A DNA stretch of 64,000 nucleotides, taken from Halobacillus naozhouensis. GTDB lineage: Bacteria > Bacillota > Bacilli > Bacillales > Halobacillaceae. Positions 16,773 through 25,268 of this stretch are shown here, piece by piece. Within the stretch, counting starts at the first letter, position 1, and every line of letters starts with the position of its first letter. Location of the stretch: contig NZ_CP121671.1 of the NCBI RefSeq assembly GCF_029714185.1, positions 1,488,001-1,552,000 on the forward strand, written 5' to 3'. The notes beneath the pieces were generated by a model that saw only the letters and a program-made list of their open reading frames with translations, had not been told where the DNA came from and did not search any database. The position numbers were made by a program, and so were the translations under genes.

Positions 16773-16839
16773 TCAGAAGAATAGGCTAAAAGGCTTCATG
16801 TTAAATTTTATGGATGAAACCATTCAAGCAAAATGGCAG

Positions 16840-16884
16840 AATGACACGGTTTCCTATTAGAAGGAGGACCGTGCCATTTTTTAT
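16840..16884 (+). terminator. terminator after the DinB gene
   Basis: Stem ATGACACGG with CCGTGCCAT, extended by TTTCCT/AGGAGGA, then TTTTTT. The hairpin is similar in layout and in the CGGTTTCCT strand to the one at 10131-10178. Confidence 0.8.
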
Positions 16885-16935
16885 AATATGTAAATATTTT
16901 CTTTACTGGCTTGGATTGCTTGCAGTGTCACCTTG

Positions 16936-17202
16936 CTAAATATGCTGCTTTAGAAAAGTTAAGCCTGCTTGCGTGATGCGAGGATCTGATAAAGAAACAG
17001 TTAGAAAATCATCTGGCCCTTTGTTTAAGCCAAAACCTGATGCGAGACGGCATTTGAGCGTATGTTCCAGGACATCATAAAAGGATTCCTCACTTAGGTG
17101 ACCTTGCCAGCGGTCGATCTGCTTTGGGTACTGATGAATTTCATTAAGGATTCGCGCGACTTCGCCATTAAATTCCTCACTCGATTTAAATATGATGAAC
17201 AC
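16936..17202 (-). CDS. YjcQ-like winged-helix protein (about 88 aa)
   Basis: The end DPRITQAGLTFLKQH is typical of YjcQ-type proteins, which are small winged-helix proteins often in prophages. The rest (ILNEIHQYPKQIDRW, then SEESFYDVLEHT) is helical. The start is uncertain: the in-frame GTG at 17202 sits directly on the AAAGGAG sequence, so the site is too close. An ATC two codons downstream would have better spacing but would be unusual. The gene is divergent from an AraC-type regulator. Function unknown. Confidence 0.5.
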   Translation of the reverse strand: MFIIFKSSEEFNGEVARILNEIHQYPKQIDRWQGHLSEESFYDVLEHTLKCRLASGFGLNKGPDDFLTVSLSDPRITQAGLTFLKQHI

Positions 17203-17372
17203 TCCTTTCTAGTATCTAGTCTACTAGAATTGCGTTGACTATCATAGCTCAAAAAAGAGAGCTGATGAATAGGTGTCTGCTTCTTTGTACAGGTAACCCT
17301 GCACAATGGAGCACGAAATGTCGGGGGGAGGCCATCTATTCCTGTTACTCTGAAAAGGAAGGAGGTCAGCTA

Positions 17373-18248
17373 ATGGATTCGGTTAAGAGTATGAATGAAG
17401 CCATTGATTATATTGAAGAACATCTTCTGGACACCATTGATTTGAAGGAGACGGCGAGAAGGGCGTTTTGTTCTGAGTATCATTTTAGTCGGATGTTTTC
17501 GTTTCTTGCCGGTGTTTCGTTATCGGAATATATACGCCGCAGACGACTGACTCTGGCGGCATTTGAGCTCAAAAACAGCTCGGGAAAGGTTATCGATATA
17601 GCGTTGAAATACGGCTATAACTCACCAGATTCTTTTGCCCGCGCATTTTACAACGTTCACGGCCTTACACCGTCTGAAGCTAGAAAAAATGGCCATTCTC
17701 TCAAAGCTTATCCGCGAATGACCTTTCAATTAGCCATTCAAGGGGGAGAAGAAATGAACTATCGAATCGAAGAAAAACAGCCATTTCGGATTGTGGGCAC
17801 GAAGAAAAGGGTTCCGATTATTTTTCAGGGTGAGAATCCGGAGATCGCAGCGATGTGGAAAACGTTAAATGAAGAGACAATTCGTAAACTTAAGGATCTT
17901 TCTAACGTCGAACCTGAAGGATTGATTCAAGCATCGACGAATTTTTCTGAGGGCAGGATGGAAGAAAAGGGGGAGTTAGATCATTATATCGGCTCCGCTA
18001 CAACTAAGGAAGCGCCGGAGAACTTCGATCAGCTTGAAGTCCCGGCAACGACGTGGGCAGTATTTGAGGCGGTCGGTCCGTTTCCTGAGACGCTGCAAAA
18101 CGTGTGGGGACGCATTTATTCGGAATGGTTCCCGTCCTCCACCTACGAACAAACAGAGGGACCTGAAATGTTGTGGAACGAGCATATGGATGTCAAGTCC
18201 TCAACTTTTACAAGTGAGATTTGGATCCCCGTTGTAAAAAAAGTATAA
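17373..18248 (+). CDS. AraC-family regulator with GyrI-like effector-binding domain (291 aa)
   Basis: Two AraC-type helix-turn-helix units occupy about residues 1-110 (IDLKETARRAFCSEYHFSRM, then VIDIALKYGYNSPDSFARAF). The rest is a GyrI-like/SRPBCC-type effector domain beginning at MNYRIEEKQPF, ending with EIWIPVVKK. This architecture is typical of SoxS/Rob-like drug- or stress-sensing activators. The start at 17373 has GGAAGGAGG 8 nt upstream; a longer frame from 17235 is possible but has no such site. Target genes are not indicated by context. Confidence 0.85.
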   Translation: MDSVKSMNEAIDYIEEHLLDTIDLKETARRAFCSEYHFSRMFSFLAGVSLSEYIRRRRLTLAAFELKNSSGKVIDIALKYGYNSPDSFARAFYNVHGLTPSEARKNGHSLKAYPRMTFQLAIQGGEEMNYRIEEKQPFRIVGTKKRVPIIFQGENPEIAAMWKTLNEETIRKLKDLSNVEPEGLIQASTNFSEGRMEEKGELDHYIGSATTKEAPENFDQLEVPATTWAVFEAVGPFPETLQNVWGRIYSEWFPSSTYEQTEGPEMLWNEHMDVKSSTFTSEIWIPVVKKV

Positions 18249-18254
18249 GGGCTT

Positions 18255-18300
18255 ACACTCAAAAATCCCCATTCCTGGGTGCAGGAGGGGATTTTTGTGT
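18255..18300 (+). terminator. terminator, probably bidirectional
   Basis: A stem ACAC..AAAAATCCCC with GGGGATTTTTGTGT around a 16-nt loop. It stands between two convergent genes and has A and T runs on the two sides, so it may serve both. Confidence 0.75.
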
Positions 18301-18303
18301 TGC

Positions 18304-18657
18304 CTATTGATCGATCAGTTCAATTCTGTAAGTCCCACGCTCTGTGATTAACGAGAAACATGATTCATCAAATTGATATAAGCTCGTGTCTTCGAGGGGG
18401 ATTTCGTAAAAGGATGACGGCAGCGGCTGGGGGGCGGGCGTTTCCGTTTGAATGGTTCCCGTGCCGTTTAATTGTAAGGCATGCATCGGTTCGTACTCGT
18501 CGAGGCGTCTCGTATTCGTTTCATAAGAGATTGAATTCAGCTGCATGAAGGTTTCGTCGTGATCTTCGAGTTCTTGTTTAGACACCTTAATCGTTTTTCC
18601 ACTCCACTGCTGCAGCAATTCATTAAATTCCTCAACGGATAAGTAGTCTCGGCTCAT
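18304..18657 (-). CDS. hypothetical protein (117 aa)
   Basis: Unrecognised. An acidic soluble protein with an N-terminal helical part (LSVEEFNELLQQWSGK) and a beta-rich remainder ending in TERGTYRIELID. A strong AGGAGGG site lies 7 nt before the ATG, which supports it as a real gene. No membrane or signal segment. It ends 4 nt from the shared terminator and converges on the AraC-type regulator. Confidence 0.65.
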   Translation of the reverse strand: MSRDYLSVEEFNELLQQWSGKTIKVSKQELEDHDETFMQLNSISYETNTRRLDEYEPMHALQLNGTGTIQTETPAPQPLPSSFYEIPLEDTSLYQFDESCFSLITERGTYRIELIDQ

Positions 18658-18843
18658 AATAATCCCTCCTAATCCTTAGATTTTCCTAAGTGGCCTGAAA
18701 TCATACGAAGGAGGGTCTGGAACGCTTTTGTTCTTGAATTGTCAGACAAATTAATTGACGACAGTTGTGTATAACAGCTAAAGTTACCGATAATAGGAAC
18801 TATTTTATTCCAATCTAGAACGTGTTCATTAAAGGGGAAAGCT

Positions 18844-19773
18844 ATGTTGGAAAAAATGACTAAAAACATCGATAGACTGGTGATTCCATTTCCATCAGGG
18901 ATGCAAGAAGTGAATTGTTATTTGATCGAAGGCGATCAAGGCTACACGGTGATGGATACAGGCACTTATTCCAACGAGGCCAAAGCAGGGTGGGAGAAAG
19001 TGCTGAGGTCAGGGATGGTAATCGAAAAAGTTGTCTTAACTCACACCCACCAGGATCATATTGGGCTTGCGAAGTGGTTTCAGCAGGAGAAAGGTGTTCC
19101 TGTCTATACTTCGACGATTAGTTACAATGCAATGAAGAAACGCCGAGAGACGAATGTCAGGCACAACATAGATCATTTAATCAAACGTCACGGTGGACTT
19201 GGAGTTCCCGAGAAAATGGCTGATGATTCGTTTATTTATGATTTTGAACCCGATGGATTGTTTGAGGAAAACGACAAGATTCTGCTGGGGAATGATGTCT
19301 ATGACACGATTTGGACGCCAGGCCATGCTCGCGATCATGTTTGTTTTTACAGTGAAGAGAAGCAAGTAATGATTATTGGCGATCATCTGTTGAAACATAT
19401 TTCACCTGTGATCGGGCTCTGGTTAGGCGAGGAAAGTGATGTCTTACAGGATTACTATGATTCGCTTGAGCGCATCAAGACGTATCATGTCCGCGTCGCG
19501 CTGCCTGGTCATGGAGAGCAGATCGATCATTTAGCTGAACGGGTGGATGAAGTCAGGGAGAGACATGACCAACGCCTTCAGGAAGTGTTAGATGGAATTC
19601 ATAATCAGTGGAAAACAGCCCATGACATCTGTCAGGACATGTATGGGATGTTACATATTGTTTTATGGTTAAGCCCGTTCATGGCGACGCTCACCCGATT
19701 AATTTATTTAGAAGGGCTTGGAAGAGTAGAACGGAAAACGGTTGATGGAGAGGTGTTGTTTCGGGCATGTTGA
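18844..19773 (+). CDS. metallo-beta-lactamase-fold hydrolase (309 aa)
   Basis: The metal motif HTHQDH is at residues 67-72, followed by a GHARDH segment near residue 160, the acidic metal ligand in IIGDH, and LPGHGEQI near 220. This set indicates a two-metal MBL-fold hydrolase of the glyoxalase II/RNase Z-like subgroup. The C-terminal about 70 residues are a winged-helix-like extension (the LACTB2-type arrangement). Substrate unknown. GGGGAAAGCT precedes the ATG. It stands alone, with a nitroreductase gene 72 nt downstream. Confidence 0.85.
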   Translation: MLEKMTKNIDRLVIPFPSGMQEVNCYLIEGDQGYTVMDTGTYSNEAKAGWEKVLRSGMVIEKVVLTHTHQDHIGLAKWFQQEKGVPVYTSTISYNAMKKRRETNVRHNIDHLIKRHGGLGVPEKMADDSFIYDFEPDGLFEENDKILLGNDVYDTIWTPGHARDHVCFYSEEKQVMIIGDHLLKHISPVIGLWLGEESDVLQDYYDSLERIKTYHVRVALPGHGEQIDHLAERVDEVRERHDQRLQEVLDGIHNQWKTAHDICQDMYGMLHIVLWLSPFMATLTRLIYLEGLGRVERKTVDGEVLFRAC

Positions 19774-19845
19774 ACGGGTTTTGCAAGACTTCAACAGGGT
19801 ATAAAACTTGAAGGAGTTATTTTTTTACAAATGAGGGAGTTAAGT

Positions 19846-20367
19846 ATGGATGTGCTAGAAGCAATTAAGGCTCGAAGGGAAATTACATCTTATAAGGAGA
19901 AGCCGGTTCCCGATGATATCCTGCGCCAAGTGGAGGATGGGGGCGTTTTTGCTCCAACAGGCAATAATCTTCCGTCTAAACACTTGATTGTAGTGAAGGA
20001 GCGGGAAACGTTGGATAAGTTAGCTGAGACCACACCATATATGACTTGGTTGAAAGAAGCTCAGGCAGCTATTGTGGTGGTCGGGAAGCCGGAAGTGAGC
20101 AAATATTGGCTGCAGGATGCTTCGTTTGCGTGTGCGTTTATCTGGCTTGAGGCTGTTGAAGTAGGTCTTGGTTCAGCTTTTGGAGCGATCTATCATGCGC
20201 AGGATGAGCAAGAATCTGTGAATCGGGAAACGCATGTTAGGAAACTTCTTGGAATCCCCGAGGACTGCCGCATTGTAGCCGGTTTGGGACTCGGTTATCC
20301 GGATCAAACGCCAAAGCCAAAGACTCACATGCCGAGAGATGAAATCGTCCGTTATGAAACTTTTTAA
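19846..20367 (+). CDS. nitroreductase-family protein (173 aa)
   Basis: FMN-dependent nitroreductase fold: the N-terminal MDVLEAIKARREITSYKEKP and FAPTGNNLPSKHLIVVK are family hallmarks, and AGLGLGYPDQTPKPK near the C-terminus is the usual closing segment. Electron donor would be NAD(P)H; the substrate is unknown. The start is set at 19846, where GAGGGAG has proper spacing, rather than at the ATG 15 nt earlier. A strong terminator follows. Confidence 0.85.
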   Translation: MDVLEAIKARREITSYKEKPVPDDILRQVEDGGVFAPTGNNLPSKHLIVVKERETLDKLAETTPYMTWLKEAQAAIVVVGKPEVSKYWLQDASFACAFIWLEAVEVGLGSAFGAIYHAQDEQESVNRETHVRKLLGIPEDCRIVAGLGLGYPDQTPKPKTHMPRDEIVRYETF

Positions 20368-20381
20368 AGGAATGTGAAGGA

Positions 20382-20417
20382 ATCCCTCTGCAGATTTATG
20401 CAGAGGGATAGTTTTTC
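20382..20417 (+). terminator. terminator after the nitroreductase gene
   Basis: A perfect 11-bp stem ATCCCTCTGCA with TGCAGAGGGAT, 6-nt loop, then a T run. The convergent aminotransferase gene ends beside it. Confidence 0.9.
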
Positions 20418-21795
20418 AGGTGAGTTTTGATAAGGCTTGTTCATAAGCTGCGAGTGTGTCTTGTATTTCCTTTTCCCCGTGAACCGTTGATAAACTGTAA
20501 CGGTTTAACGGCTTCGTATAAATGCCTTCATTTAACAGAAGAAAATCTAATTCTTTTCTCATAGAAAAATTCGCCTGTTGAAAATCACGGTGATTCCCTA
20601 TCGTTTCCTTATCGGTGATCACTACATTGAAAATAGAACCGAGGCCAATTGTCTGCATGGAAATTCCGTGTTTCCCAAACAGCTCGCTGAGGCCTTTCTT
20701 TAACTTATTGGTCATGGTCACGACATGGTCCATTTCCTGTTCAAGTACGTTAATGGTGGCGAGTCCGGCGGCGAGAATAGTTGGATGGCCGTTGTATGTG
20801 CCGCTATGAAACAGGACGTCTTTTGCTTGGGATGATTTACTGTGGCTTGAGTCGAACACATCCGAATTGGAAGTAGGAGCACTCGTCATGAGTACGTCCT
20901 GCTTTCCTCCCACAATCCCCACAGGAAAACCACCGCCAATTACTTTTCCTAATGTAGTAAGATCAGGGGTGGTTCCATAAACGGCTTGGGCACCGCCGAG
21001 CCCAACACGAAACCCTGTCTTGACTTCATCAAAAATTAGCAGAATGCCGAGCTCTTCTGTGACCTCTCGGAGTCCTTTCATAAAGGATTGATCAGCTGGA
21101 ATAAACCCGCTTTGAATAGGCTCCAGGATCACCGCTGCGATATCATCTTTCTTTTTCCTCAAAATCTCTGCCGTGGCATCGAGGTCATTAAATGGCAGCA
21201 CAACAGTGTGTTGCTGGTGATACGGATCGACTCCTTTTGATTCGATGACGGATGCCGGCTCCGTAGCGGGGCCGGCGTTGTCGAGTGAAGGATTAACACT
21301 TAAGAGGACCTGGTCGTAACCTCCGTGGTAATGACCTTCAAACTTGGCGATTTTATGCTTGCCTGAGTAAGCATGTGCCATACGGATGGCTAAAAGGGTC
21401 GCTTCTGTACCTGAGTTTGTGTAACGAACTTTCTCCATACTCGGATAGTGCTGCATGATTTTTCTCCCCATTTCCACCTCGAGTCGGTGTGGAGTTCCAA
21501 ATAAAACTGTTCCATTGGCCTCCATCTGGGACTGGATGGCATTGGTTATGGCTGGATGTCCGTGTCCAAGCATCAGGGCACCGTAGGAGAGGAGGTAATC
21601 CACATATTGATTGCCATCGATATCATATAGTTGCGCGCCAGCTCCTTTATCCATAATAACCGGATAAGGATCAAAGGCTTTAATATTAGCCGTGACCCCG
21701 CCGGGCATAACGTGTTTGGCTGCTGCTGAGAATTCCTTGGATTTGGGTGTTCTTCTTAGGAATTCGGACAACGCTTCGTTTTTTGTTTGATGCAT
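20416..21795 (-). CDS. class III aminotransferase, glutamate-1-semialdehyde aminomutase-like (459 aa)
   Basis: PLP enzyme related to HemL/GsaB: VMPGGVTANIK near the N-terminus, FDEVKTGFR, and the Lys-bearing TLGKVIGGGFPVGIVGG. It is longer than HemL (about 430) because of an insertion of about 20 residues (TSNSDVFDSSHSKSS) before FHSGTYNGHP. Divergent pairing with an RpiR-type sugar-responsive regulator, and operators on both sides, suggest a catabolic or amino-sugar role rather than haem synthesis. That is inference. The ATG at 21795 has AAGGTGGAG upstream; a GTG at 21804 is an alternative. It may equally be a second GsaB. Confidence 0.8.
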   Translation of the reverse strand: MHQTKNEALSEFLRRTPKSKEFSAAAKHVMPGGVTANIKAFDPYPVIMDKGAGAQLYDIDGNQYVDYLLSYGALMLGHGHPAITNAIQSQMEANGTVLFGTPHRLEVEMGRKIMQHYPSMEKVRYTNSGTEATLLAIRMAHAYSGKHKIAKFEGHYHGGYDQVLLSVNPSLDNAGPATEPASVIESKGVDPYHQQHTVVLPFNDLDATAEILRKKKDDIAAVILEPIQSGFIPADQSFMKGLREVTEELGILLIFDEVKTGFRVGLGGAQAVYGTTPDLTTLGKVIGGGFPVGIVGGKQDVLMTSAPTSNSDVFDSSHSKSSQAKDVLFHSGTYNGHPTILAAGLATINVLEQEMDHVVTMTNKLKKGLSELFGKHGISMQTIGLGSIFNVVITDKETIGNHRDFQQANFSMRKELDFLLLNEGIYTKPLNRYSLSTVHGEKEIQDTLAAYEQALSKLT

Positions 21796-21841
21796 ACACT
21801 CCACCTTCTTCAGGAATATTATATTACCTAATTTATTTATT

Positions 21842-21859
21842 ATGAAATTTATATTTCAT
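21842..21859. promoter_or_regulatory. palindromic operator, copy 1 (aminotransferase side)
   Basis: The 18-nt palindrome ATGAAATTTATATTTCAT lies about 46 nt before the aminotransferase start. It is identical to the copy at 21913-21930. RpiR/MurR regulators typically bind TGAAA/TTTCA inverted repeats, and such a regulator is encoded alongside. Confidence 0.75.
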
Positions 21860-21879
21860 TTTACATCGCTGACTCGAAT

Positions 21880-21930
21880 TTGTGAATACTAATTTTCTTT
21901 TATATAATGAATATGAAATTTATATTTCAT
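21880..21930 (+). promoter_or_regulatory. rpiR-type gene promoter with palindromic operator copy 2
   Basis: TTGTGA (21880-21885), a 17-nt spacer and TATAAT (21903-21908) form a good sigma-A promoter. The palindrome ATGAAATTTATATTTCAT (21913-21930) covers the expected transcription start. A repressor bound here would block the promoter, giving autoregulation. Confidence 0.75.
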
Positions 21931-21969
21931 AAATGCTTGGAAATTTTGTAATAAAGGGATAGATAATGT

Positions 21970-22836
21970 ATGGAACACAATGTTTATCAGCTCATGGCTG
22001 AAAAAATGCCGCTCATGAGTAAATCACAAAAGAAAATAGCGTCCTATGTATTGGAGCGAACCAGTACCGTTCCATTTCTAAATGTAGCTAAACTGGCGGC
22101 GGAGGCTGAAGTAAGTGAGGCAACGGTTGTACGGTTTGCTGTTTTTTTAGGGTACTCCGGCTACCCAGAACTTCAGCAGGCTATGCAGCATGCTGTTAAG
22201 CAACAATTGTCCACGACAGAAAGACTGAAGATGTCTTCGGAAATGGGGGAGGGAAGAGAGCAGGCGGTCTATGATCTGTTTCATAGTGACCAGGAAAATA
22301 TTCGCTTAACAATGGAACAGTTAGATGTAACAGCCTTTTTCCGGGCTGTTGAGGCATTACTTGAGGCAAGGAACATTTATATTTCTGCCAATCGAAGTGC
22401 CGCTTCACTCGGTGTATTTCTTCAATACTATCTCAGTGTCATGTTAGGCAACGCTGAAAGAGTCGGGACGGTTGAAAATAGTGCGGAACAGTTGTACAAA
22501 CTTGGGGAAGGAGACGTGGTATTTGCGATTAGTTACTCACGTTATACACGAAGTACGATCAACATGGCATCCTATGCAAAGCAGCAGGGCGCCACAACGA
22601 TTGCCCTTACTGATTCCTTATTGTCCCCGCTCATCCCGAATGCGGACATAGCGTTGACGGCTTCAAGCCAGCTTCCGTCGTTTATTGATTCATTCGTTGC
22701 CCCATTTAGTGTAGTCAATGCGCTGGTGGCAGCGATTGGGAAGGAAAGAATGGCTGAAGTAGAGGAGCGTCTTGGGAAATTTGAAGACATCTGGGATGAG
22801 CTGGATATTTTTTATAAGGAAGAGAGAAAAACATAA
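21970..22836 (+). CDS. MurR/RpiR-family transcriptional regulator (288 aa)
   Basis: An N-terminal helix-turn-helix (about residues 1-75: SKSQKKIASYVLER, NVAKLAAEAEVSEATVVRF) is followed by a SIS domain (about 120-260) that binds phosphorylated sugars or similar ligands (GDVVFAISYSRYTRSTINM). The family usually represses or activates sugar catabolism genes. It is divergent from the aminotransferase, and two identical palindromes lie between the genes. GGGATAGA lies before the ATG. A strong terminator follows directly. Confidence 0.9.
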   Translation: MEHNVYQLMAEKMPLMSKSQKKIASYVLERTSTVPFLNVAKLAAEAEVSEATVVRFAVFLGYSGYPELQQAMQHAVKQQLSTTERLKMSSEMGEGREQAVYDLFHSDQENIRLTMEQLDVTAFFRAVEALLEARNIYISANRSAASLGVFLQYYLSVMLGNAERVGTVENSAEQLYKLGEGDVVFAISYSRYTRSTINMASYAKQQGATTIALTDSLLSPLIPNADIALTASSQLPSFIDSFVAPFSVVNALVAAIGKERMAEVEERLGKFEDIWDELDIFYKEERKT

Positions 22837-22870
22837 AAACACAACCCTTACGCAGGGTTGTGTTTTTTTA
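22837..22870 (+). terminator. terminator of the rpiR-type gene
   Basis: Stem AAAACACAACCC with GGGTTGTGTTTT around a short loop, then a T run. It lies between convergent genes. Confidence 0.9.
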
Positions 22871-22878
22871 GATCCGAG

Positions 22879-23082
22879 CTACAGGCTCTGATTGTCTTTT
22901 TTAGAGTTTTTTAATAACGTCATCGTCTTGCGTAGATACGCAAATGCCAAATAGCCGAATCCGATCACAAGCAGACCGCTCAGTACCACCCAAGCTCCGT
23001 TCAGCCATTGTGGAACAAAGAGGGTAAGAAGCGTTAGCAGAATCGCTGCGACCATAAAGGCAGATAATAAGCGAACGATCAT
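22879..23082 (-). CDS. small two-helix membrane protein (67 aa)
   Basis: Two membrane segments (about residues 3-25 and 30-50) and a basic polar tail (LRKTMTLLKNSKKDN). A strong GGAGGGAG site precedes the ATG by 6 nt. Unrecognised, no functional motif. Convergent with the rpiR-type gene. Confidence 0.7.
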   Translation of the reverse strand: MIVRLLSAFMVAAILLTLLTLFVPQWLNGAWVVLSGLLVIGFGYLAFAYLRKTMTLLKNSKKDNQSL

Positions 23083-23162
23083 AAGGCTCCCTCCAGAACT
23101 TAATCTATTTTCTTTATTATAACGCTACGAGATCTCTTTTGTCGAAGAGGGATGGAAGAAAA

Positions 23163-23609
23163 TCAGGGTGAGCCTATAAAATAGAGGAACCATACCGCAT
23201 GATTTTGTTCATCTGCTGATGCGCGTCTGAATGATTCTTTGATAAACACATCGTGTGCTTTATCGGCTATTTCTAAATAAAAGTCCACTGTTTCCTGTTC
23301 ATCTTTAAAGGCTGCTGTTATCCCTTCCCTATATGCGTTCGGGCATTCTTCGATAATTTGAGGGACAGGTTGTCGTCCTGTCAGGATGGTGTAGATTTTC
23401 TTAAAGGTTTCCAAATGATCCTTTTCATCTTGAAGGATTTCGCGAATCTGCTGCTTCTCTTCTTTCTTTGGTGCGATCTCGATTAGTTGGCTGTAACACG
23501 CGACTGCACTGTATTCCCCATCGATGGCCTGTTTAATGTCCCGAATTAGGGGAGCATCGTATGGAGTACGATAATTTCCATAAGGATTGTAATATTGGTT
23601 TTGATACAT
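23163..23609 (-). CDS. ferritin-like domain protein, YhjR-type (148 aa)
   Basis: After a Tyr/Asn/Pro-rich start (MYQNQYYNPYGNYRTPYD) comes a four-helix ferritin-like bundle with the diiron-type acidic residues and histidines: AIDGEYSAVACYSQLIE, then LQDEKDHLETFKKI, then KDEQETVDFYLEIAD, then SADEQNHAVWFLY. This pattern matches rubrerythrin-like proteins such as Bacillus YhjR. The Tyr-rich head is common in spore-associated proteins of Bacillaceae, so a spore role is possible but is inference. AGGAGAGG lies upstream of the ATG. Confidence 0.8.
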   Translation of the reverse strand: MYQNQYYNPYGNYRTPYDAPLIRDIKQAIDGEYSAVACYSQLIEIAPKKEEKQQIREILQDEKDHLETFKKIYTILTGRQPVPQIIEECPNAYREGITAAFKDEQETVDFYLEIADKAHDVFIKESFRRASADEQNHAVWFLYFIGSP

Positions 23610-23731
23610 GAGTTTAATCCTCTCCTATATTGACGGTCTCATGATTCAGCATATGCCCTGTCGTCAGGCAAGTGTACTTTCTTTTTTTAGTGTGGTGTAA
23701 GTTTCCAGTATACATCTTGAGGTCCCTTACA

Positions 23732-23751
23732 TATAATAGGAACAAATGTTC
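23732..23751 (+). promoter_or_regulatory. SOS promoter: -10 with overlapping LexA box
   Basis: TATAAT (23732-23737) is followed by GAACAAATGTTC (23740-23751), a LexA/DinR box. GTATAC lies 18 nt upstream of the -10. The arrangement copies the promoter at 6591-6609. Confidence 0.85.
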
Positions 23752-23770
23752 GTGGAAAAGGTGAGGAAGA

Positions 23771-25027
23771 ATGGACTATTCAATTTATCCTAGAAATGAT
23801 GTTTTGTGCATTGATATGAGATCTTTCTATGCAAGTATCGAGTGCGTCAAGCGCGGGCTCGATCCGAAGACCGCATTGCTGGCGGTGGTGGGGGACACAA
23901 ACAGACGCGGCAGTATCGTTTTGGCTGCCTCGCCCTTTCTTAAAAAGAAGCATGGGATCAGTAATGTCAGCCGCTTTTTTGAATTGCCGGAGGATCCGGA
24001 ATTGGTGATTGCTCCTGCGCATATGGGTGACTATCTGGCCGTATCCGTAGAGATTACAAAGATGATGAAGAATTTTGTACCCAAGGAAGCGATTCATGTC
24101 TATTCGGTAGATGAGCTATGGGTAACGGTGAACGGATTGCGGAAACTTTATGGTTCTCCTTATGAGATTGCTAAGCTGATTCAGTCCCGGATTCGGGAAC
24201 AGTTTGGAATTGAGTGTGTCGTGGGCATCGGAGATAATAAGTTCTTGGCAAAAGTCGTTATGGATATTCATGCGAAAAAGGCGAGTGACGGGATTGCCGA
24301 ATGCCGCTATGAGGATGTCGAGGAGCTGTTATGGCCAAGGGATATCCATGAGATATGGGGGATTGGTTCACGGATGACGAGCAACTTGAATCGTATGGGT
24401 ATTGTAACGCTCGGGCAGCTGGCTCAGCATCCGTTGAAATATCTGAAGAAGAATTATGGAATCATGGGTGAACAATTATATTGGCACGCCTGGGGAATTG
24501 ACCTCAGTCCTGTGTGTGGAGATTTTGGTAAAACGGAACAAAAGTCATATGGCCACGGAATTACTTTGTTGAGGGATTATCAAAAAGAGGAGATCTTTGC
24601 CTGTCTGCTTGATTTGTGTGAAGAAGCCTGCCGGCGGGCGCGTCATGATGGCAAGGAAGGCAGGACCGTACACCTTGGCATCGGCTATTCAACCGAAACG
24701 GGTGGCGGGTTCAGTCGGTCATTGTCTGTCCAGATGCCGACAAATTCTACGATGGAGGTCTATCATATGTGTCTGCGCCTATTCAATCGGTTTTACGATG
24801 GCTCAAGCAAGATTAGGAGAGCCTCTGTAGCCCTTACCAATTTGGGAGAAGAAACCGACGTCCAGTTGAGCCTGTTTGAAGATCGGTCAAAAGAGAAAGA
24901 AATCGGGGCTGTGATGGACACCATTCGTGATCGCTATGGATCGACAGCTTTGCTGCGAGCCAGCAGCTATACGAGCGGCGGGATTATACCAGAACGCAGC
25001 CAAAAAATCGGCGGTCATTACGCGTAA
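23771..25027 (+). CDS. Y-family DNA polymerase, UvrX/YqjW type (418 aa)
   Basis: A translesion polymerase of the Bacillus UvrX/YqjW (UmuC-related) group. The catalytic acidic residues are seen in LCIDMRSFYASIE (Asp15) and YSVDELWV (about residue 115). A thumb region with a helix-hairpin-helix (IWGIGSRMTSNLNRMGI) and a little-finger domain follow. Control by LexA is indicated by the overlapping box. It heads a cassette of polymerase, mini WYL-like and YolD-like genes spaced by 13 nt and then a 1-nt overlap. Length is normal for the group. Confidence 0.92.
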   Translation: MDYSIYPRNDVLCIDMRSFYASIECVKRGLDPKTALLAVVGDTNRRGSIVLAASPFLKKKHGISNVSRFFELPEDPELVIAPAHMGDYLAVSVEITKMMKNFVPKEAIHVYSVDELWVTVNGLRKLYGSPYEIAKLIQSRIREQFGIECVVGIGDNKFLAKVVMDIHAKKASDGIAECRYEDVEELLWPRDIHEIWGIGSRMTSNLNRMGIVTLGQLAQHPLKYLKKNYGIMGEQLYWHAWGIDLSPVCGDFGKTEQKSYGHGITLLRDYQKEEIFACLLDLCEEACRRARHDGKEGRTVHLGIGYSTETGGGFSRSLSVQMPTNSTMEVYHMCLRLFNRFYDGSSKIRRASVALTNLGEETDVQLSLFEDRSKEKEIGAVMDTIRDRYGSTALLRASSYTSGGIIPERSQKIGGHYA

Positions 25028-25040
25028 AGAGGTGAAGAAG

Positions 25041-25268
25041 ATGGAAGGGGTACTGATTCGTGCCATTGAACAAAAACAGAAGCTCGAAATGATTTATTTG
25101 GATGCGGATGGTCAAATGTCGCAAAGAATCATCAGAGTTCTCGGAGTCAGGAATGAGGATATCCTTGCTTACTGTTATTCGCGAAGAAAAGTGCGAACGT
25201 TTAAAAAAGTAAGGGTATTGTCTGTGGCACCTTTAGTGTTGCAAGGAAGACGATTGGAGGCACAGTAA
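25041..25268 (+). CDS. mini WYL-like SOS protein (75 aa)
   Basis: Paralog of the 71-residue protein at 6629-6844. Shared core: QKLEMIYLD, MSQRIIRVL, LAYCYSRRKVRTFKKV. The pattern (IYLDADGQMSQRIIRVLG and a Tyr/Arg-rich strand) resembles the WYL sensory fold; this is tentative. The ATG at 25041 has AAAGAGGTGA upstream. It lies between the polymerase and the YolD-like gene, and its stop codon overlaps the next ATG by one base, so it is translated in step with both. Confidence 0.78.
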   Translation: MEGVLIRAIEQKQKLEMIYLDADGQMSQRIIRVLGVRNEDILAYCYSRRKVRTFKKVRVLSVAPLVLQGRRLEAQ

